A stretch of DNA of 64,000 nucleotides from Kineosporia sp. NBRC 101731 (GTDB lineage: Bacteria > Actinomycetota > Actinomycetes > Actinomycetales > Kineosporiaceae): the NCBI RefSeq assembly GCF_030269305.1, contig NZ_BSTC01000001.1, forward strand, positions 1,129,467 to 1,193,466, read 5' to 3'. This document shows positions 60,501 to 64,000 of this stretch, piece by piece. Position 1 is the stretch's first letter, and each line of letters opens with the position of its first letter. A model generated the notes under the pieces. The model ran no database searches. It worked only from the letters and a program-made list of their open reading frames with translations, and was not told the origin of the DNA. Both the position numbers and the translations under genes were made by a program.

Positions 60501-61160
60501 ATGGCTGGACCTCAGCGTCGCGGGCCCGGGGGTAACACCAACTCCGGCGGGCCGACCAGCGGCGGCGAGAACAGCGGCGGCGGCGGTCGCCGGGGCGGCC
60601 GTGACCGCGACAACCGTGGTGGTCGTGACGGCGGCCAGGACAAGAACCAGTTCGTCGAGCGCGTCGTCGCGATCAACCGGGTTGCCAAGGTCGTGAAGGG
60701 TGGTCGTCGCTTCAGCTTCACCGCCCTGGTGGTCGTCGGTGACGGCGACGGCACGGTCGGCGTCGGTTACGGCAAGGCCAAGGAAGTACCCGCCGCGATC
60801 GCGAAGGGCGTTGAAGAGGCGAAGAAGGCCTTCTTCAAGGTTCCGCGTATCCAGGGCACGATTCCTCACCGGATCCAGGGTGAGGAAGCGGCCGGCGTCG
60901 TGCTGCTCATGCCGGCTTCGCCCGGTACCGGTGTTATCGCCGGTGGTCCGGTGCGCGCCGTGCTGGAGTGCGCCGGTATTCACGACGTGCTGAGCAAGTC
61001 GCTCGGCTCGGACAACGCGATCAACGTCGTTCACGCGACCGTTGCCGCGCTGCGTGGTCTCGAGCGTCCGGAAGAGGTTGCGGCCCGTCGTGGTCTGCCT
61101 CTCGAGGACGTCGCTCCGGTCGCCATGCTGCGCGCCCGGGCCGCGGGGGTGGCCGGCTGA
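60501..61160 (+). CDS. rpsE: 30S ribosomal protein S5 with long Gly/Arg-rich N-terminus
   Basis: This 219-residue protein, important for decoding accuracy and mRNA unwinding, has a conserved body starting near residue 51 ([20 protein letters not shown]) with [20 protein letters not shown] and [20 protein letters not shown]. The first 50 residues are Gly/Arg/Asn/Asp-rich with RGG-like repeats, unlike E. coli (about 166 residues in total). AAGGAACGTCTG precedes the ATG. Overlaps rpmD by one base. Confidence 0.97.
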   Translation: MAGPQRRGPGGNTNSGGPTSGGENSGGGGRRGGRDRDNRGGRDGGQDKNQFVERVVAINRVAKVVKGGRRFSFTALVVVGDGDGTVGVGYGKAKEVPAAIAKGVEEAKKAFFKVPRIQGTIPHRIQGEEAAGVVLLMPASPGTGVIAGGPVRAVLECAGIHDVLSKSLGSDNAINVVHATVAALRGLERPEEVAARRGLPLEDVAPVAMLRARAAGVAG

Positions 61161-61342
61161 TGGCTCAGCTGAAGGTCACCCAGATCAAGTCGAAGATCGG
61201 CGGCAAGCAGAACCAGCGCGACTCGTTGCGCTCGCTCGGCCTGAAGCGGATCGGGCACTCTGTGATCAAGGAAGACCGTCCCGAGATTCGCGGGATGGTC
61301 AACACGGTGCGGCATCTCGTCACCGTCGAGGAGGTGGACTGA
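61160..61342 (+). CDS. rpmD: 50S ribosomal protein L30
   Basis: This 60-residue protein has [20 protein letters not shown] then [25 protein letters not shown] coupling with rpsE; rplO starts one base after its stop. Confidence 0.95.
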   Translation: MAQLKVTQIKSKIGGKQNQRDSLRSLGLKRIGHSVIKEDRPEIRGMVNTVRHLVTVEEVD

Positions 61343-61343
61343 G

Positions 61344-61808
61344 ATGGCAGAAGGCCAGCGCGAGCACGCGCTGAAGGTGCATCACCTGCGCCCGGCCCCC
61401 GGGGCCAAGACGGCCAAGATCCGGGTCGGTCGTGGTGAAGGCGGCAAGCGCGGTAAGACCGCGGGTCGCGGTACCAAGGGTACGAAGGCCCGTTACCAGG
61501 TTCCGGCCCGGTTCGAGGGTGGGCAGATGCCCCTCCACATGCGGCTCCCGAAGCTGCGTGGGTTCAAGAACCCGTTCCGGACCGAGTACCAGGTCGTCAA
61601 CCTGGACAAGCTCAGCTCCCTGTTCCCCGACGGCGGCAGCGTCTCCGTCGAGGACCTGGTGGCCAAGGGTGCAGTCCGTGAGGGACACCTGGTCAAGGTT
61701 CTGGGCGACGGCGAGATCTCGGTTGCGATCAACGTGACCGCGAACAAGTTCTCCGCCAGCGCCAAGGAGAAGCTCGCTGCTGCCGGTGGCAGCGCCACCG
61801 AGCTGTAG
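61344..61808 (+). CDS. rplO: 50S ribosomal protein L15
   Basis: This 154-residue late-assembly protein has the Gly-rich N-terminus [20 protein letters not shown] then [32 protein letters not shown] and a C-terminal globular part. A strong terminator follows, which separates it from secY. Confidence 0.97.
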   Translation: MAEGQREHALKVHHLRPAPGAKTAKIRVGRGEGGKRGKTAGRGTKGTKARYQVPARFEGGQMPLHMRLPKLRGFKNPFRTEYQVVNLDKLSSLFPDGGSVSVEDLVAKGAVREGHLVKVLGDGEISVAINVTANKFSASAKEKLAAAGGSATEL

Positions 61809-61834
61809 CACCTGCTCGACCAGCTCGATTTCTG

Positions 61835-61875
61835 ACACCCCGGTGACTCCCGAAATATGGGAGTCGCCGGGGTGT
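61835..61875 (+). terminator. Terminator between rplO and secY
   Basis: A 17-base stem, ACACCCCGGTGACTCCC with its complement (one T-G pair), encloses GAAATAT and is followed by TAAGG. It ends the spc operon, so secY-adk-map probably uses a promoter within 61876-62013. Confidence 0.9.
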
Positions 61876-62013
61876 TAAGGTCACACGACCGGCGTCTTGC
61901 AGATCGGCGGGCCCAGGTGGCTCACAGCCGTTCTGTCGGGCGCACCAACGGCCCAATCCAATGGCCCGTCACGACGAGCTGCCCTGTGTTGGGCAGCGCG
62001 CAGGAGGTTTTGC

Positions 62014-63324
62014 GTGCTCACCGCGTTCTTCCGGGCGTTTCGAACCCCTGATCTGCGGCGCAAGATCTTCTTCACCGTAGCGATCATGGCGCTCTTCCGC
62101 CTGGGGTCGTATGTCCCGACCCCCGGCGTCGACTACGCGGCCGTACGTCGCTGTGTGGACCTCGCGAGCAACAGCAGCTCGTCCGGCCTCTACGAGCTGG
62201 TGAACCTGTTCAGCGGTGGTGCGTTGCTGCAGCTGTCGATCTTCGCGCTCGGGATCATGCCGTACATCACGGCCTCGATCATCATCCAGCTGCTCACCGT
62301 GGTCATTCCACGGTTCGAAGCGCTGAAGGAGGAAGGTCAGTCCGGCACCGCCCAACTGACCCAGTACACGCGATATCTGACCATCGGTCTCGCGGTGCTG
62401 CAGTCGACCACCTTCGTGGCGATCTCCCGTCAGCAGGGTGGCCTCTTCACCAACTGCACCGAGACGCTGATCCCGAACGACGACCTCTTCACCCTCGGCG
62501 TCATGGTTCTGACCATGACGGCGGGTACCGGCTTCATCATGTGGCTGGGTGAGCTCGTCACCGAGAAGGGCATCGGCAACGGTATGTCGTTGCTGATCTT
62601 CACCTCGATCGCATCGGCGTTCCCGGGTTCGCTCTGGTCGATCAAGACGCAGCGGGGCTTCGACACCTTCTTCATCGTGATCGGTCTCGGTCTGCTGATC
62701 ATGGCCGCGGTCATCTTCGTCGAGCAGAGCCAGCGCCGCATCCCGGTGCAGTACGCCAAGCGGCAGGTCGGCCGGCGGGCGTACGGCGGCACGACGACCT
62801 ACATCCCGATCAAGGTGAACATGGCGGGCGTCATCCCGGTCATCTTCGCCTCGTCGCTGCTGTACCTGCCGGCCCTGATCGCCCAGTTCCAGGGGCAGAA
62901 CAGCACCGCCGGCTGGGTGGTCTGGATCCGGGACCACCTGGTGAAGGGCGACCACCCGATCTACATCGCGCTCTACTTCGCGCTGATCGTCTTCTTCACG
63001 TACTTCTACGTGGCGATCACGTTCAACCCGGACGAGGTCGCCGAGAACATGAAGAAGTACGGCGGCTTCATCCCCGGAATCCGCGCGGGCCGACCGACGG
63101 CCGACTACCTCGAATATGTTCTGAGTCGCATTACTCTTGCTGGTGCTCTGTACCTCGGCATGGTGGCATTGATCCCTCTGATCGCGTTGATCCTGGTCGA
63201 CGCGAATCAGAACTTCCCCTTCGGCGGTACGAGCATCCTCATCGTCGTCGGAGTGGGTCTGGAAACGGTCAAGCAGATCGAGTCCCAGTTGCAGCAGCGT
63301 CACTATGAAGGGTTCCTGCGATGA
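62014..63324 (+). CDS. secY: Preprotein translocase subunit SecY
   Basis: This 436-residue channel of the Sec translocon has ten membrane helices. Motifs: LFRLGSYVPTPGVDY, LNLFSGGAL-like ELVNLFSGGALLQLSIFALG, the plug/helix region GIMPYITASIIIQLLTVVIP and the cytoplasmic loop QSQRRIPVQYAKRQVG. It ends QLQQRHYEGFLR. The GTG at 62014 has AGGAGG six bases upstream, which excludes longer in-frame readings. Confidence 0.97.
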   Translation: MLTAFFRAFRTPDLRRKIFFTVAIMALFRLGSYVPTPGVDYAAVRRCVDLASNSSSSGLYELVNLFSGGALLQLSIFALGIMPYITASIIIQLLTVVIPRFEALKEEGQSGTAQLTQYTRYLTIGLAVLQSTTFVAISRQQGGLFTNCTETLIPNDDLFTLGVMVLTMTAGTGFIMWLGELVTEKGIGNGMSLLIFTSIASAFPGSLWSIKTQRGFDTFFIVIGLGLLIMAAVIFVEQSQRRIPVQYAKRQVGRRAYGGTTTYIPIKVNMAGVIPVIFASSLLYLPALIAQFQGQNSTAGWVVWIRDHLVKGDHPIYIALYFALIVFFTYFYVAITFNPDEVAENMKKYGGFIPGIRAGRPTADYLEYVLSRITLAGALYLGMVALIPLIALILVDANQNFPFGGTSILIVVGVGLETVKQIESQLQQRHYEGFLR

Positions 63325-63337
63325 GAGCGGTGCGTCG

Positions 63338-63910
63338 ATGAGGCTTGTGATCCTCGGTCCACCCGGCGCTGGAAAGGGCACACAGGCCAAGAAGGTCGCG
63401 TCCCACTTCGGCATCCCGGCGATCTCGACCGGTGACATCTTCCGGCAGAACGTCACGGACGGAACGCCGCTCGGCAAGCAGGTCGAGGAGATCATGAAGT
63501 CCGGGAAGTACGTGCCGGACGAGGTCACCAACGAGATGGTGCGCAACCGCCTCCTCGAGGAGGATGCCGCTGTCGGGTTCCTGCTGGACGGTTATCCGCG
63601 TACCGCGGCGCAGGTCGACGAGCTCGACTCGATGATCGCGACCTCGGGCACGAAGCTGGATGCTGTGCTCGAGCTGACCGTGGACATGGACGAAGTGGTG
63701 GACCGTCTGCTCAAGCGGGCCGAGATCGAAGGTCGCCCGGACGACACCGAAGACGTCATCCGGCACCGGCTCGAGGTCTACACCGAGCAGACCGCTCCGC
63801 TCGTGCACATCTACTCGGACCGCAACCTGCTGCTGCGGGTCGACGGCATGGGTGACATCAGCGACGTGACCAGCCGGCTCCTGGCCGCCTGCAACGACTT
63901 CGCTGTCTGA
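63338..63910 (+). CDS. adk: Adenylate kinase (short-lid form)
   Basis: This 190-residue enzyme interconverts ATP + AMP and 2 ADP. It has the P-loop LGPPGAGKGTQAKKVASHFG, AMP site ISTGDIFRQNV and LLDGYPRTAAQVDEL. The lid is the short form (RAEIEGRPDDTEDVIRHRLE), without the 27-residue zinc or beta insert. ATG at 63338, 13 bases after secY. The secY-adk-map order is conserved. Confidence 0.96.
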   Translation: MRLVILGPPGAGKGTQAKKVASHFGIPAISTGDIFRQNVTDGTPLGKQVEEIMKSGKYVPDEVTNEMVRNRLLEEDAAVGFLLDGYPRTAAQVDELDSMIATSGTKLDAVLELTVDMDEVVDRLLKRAEIEGRPDDTEDVIRHRLEVYTEQTAPLVHIYSDRNLLLRVDGMGDISDVTSRLLAACNDFAV

Positions 63911-63932
63911 ACCAACCAAGAGAGAACCAAGA

Positions 63933-64000
63933 ATGCTCGGTCGCGACCGGATCCAGTACAAGACGCCCGATCAGGTCCGCCTCATGCGGGCCGCCGGGCT
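63933..64000 (+). CDS. map: Methionine aminopeptidase, 5' end only
   Basis: The first 22 codons are present: MLGRDRIQYKTPDQVRLMRA and on to the window edge. The segment up to the first conserved helix (QVRLMRAAG) matches type I methionine aminopeptidases, which remove the initiator Met from new proteins; the metal-binding residues lie outside the window. AGAGAGAACCAAGA precedes the ATG. Position after adk supports the call. Confidence 0.8.
   Translation, partial: MLGRDRIQYKTPDQVRLMRAAG

Overview
The window is a high-GC chromosomal segment from an actinobacterium (Actinomycetota). The evidence is frequent GTG/TTG starts, four-base ATGA/GTGA gene overlaps, a zinc-ribbon S14 and L33, a NusG with a long acidic N-terminus, a HadAB-like dehydratase pair, a short-lid adenylate kinase, and the actinobacterial order tRNA-Thr, tRNA-Met, rpmG, hadA, hadB, murB ... 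tRNA-Trp, secE, nusG, rplK, rplA. The genus cannot be fixed from the sequence; a Kineosporia-like lineage is only a guess.

Layout. (1) 1-10145: the distal half of a complex I operon, nuoG(end)-H, then nuoI-J-K-L-M-N. Between nuoH and nuoI sit a 167-base near-palindrome, a GNAT/VOC pair on the minus strand and a TetR gene. (2) 10190-18549: accessory genes: HtpX protease, a small ANTAR-like protein, a membrane-anchored GH26-like hydrolase, a DODA-type dioxygenase with a probably leaderless promoter and operator, a Nudix hydrolase, a PaiB-like flavoprotein, tRNA-Tyr, YajQ, and a divergent drug exporter/TetR pair sharing a 36-base operator. (3) 18664-22176: tRNA-Thr, tRNA-Met, rpmG, hadA, hadB, murB and an adenosine deaminase-like gene. 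(4) 22177-27253: an accessory island with stacked hairpins, a 93-residue two-helix membrane protein, a non-coding stretch carrying repeated CTTCAGT dyads, an HTH regulator with a large unassigned C-terminal domain, and two paralogous GT-A-like glycosyltransferases. (5) 27255-30724: a NarL-type two-component system co-transcribed with an ABC-2 exporter. (6) 30950-33700: tRNA-Trp, secE, nusG, rplK, rplA. (7) 33786-37173: a three-gene signalling cassette (receiver-PP2C, CHASE3-like kinase, stand-alone receiver) between rplA and rplJ. (8) 37177-64000: rplJL with an L10 leader, rpoB-rpoC, rpsL-rpsG-fusA-tuf, then the S10/spc cluster from rpsJ to rplO, secY, adk and the start of map.

How the genes work together. 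The core is respiration (complex I), transcription (RNA polymerase beta and beta', NusG), translation (ribosomal proteins, EF-G, EF-Tu, tRNAs) and export (SecE, SecY). The accessory insertions carry their own regulators and operator-like palindromes next to them.

Best candidates for undescribed biology: the HTH plus twin glycosyltransferase island with its CTTCAGT dyads; an 87-codon reading frame or structured element between rpsN and rpsH in the spc operon; the receiver-PP2C protein lacking a metal-binding Asp, within a signalling cassette embedded in the ribosomal/RNA polymerase cluster; and the 167-base MITE-like palindrome inside the nuo locus.
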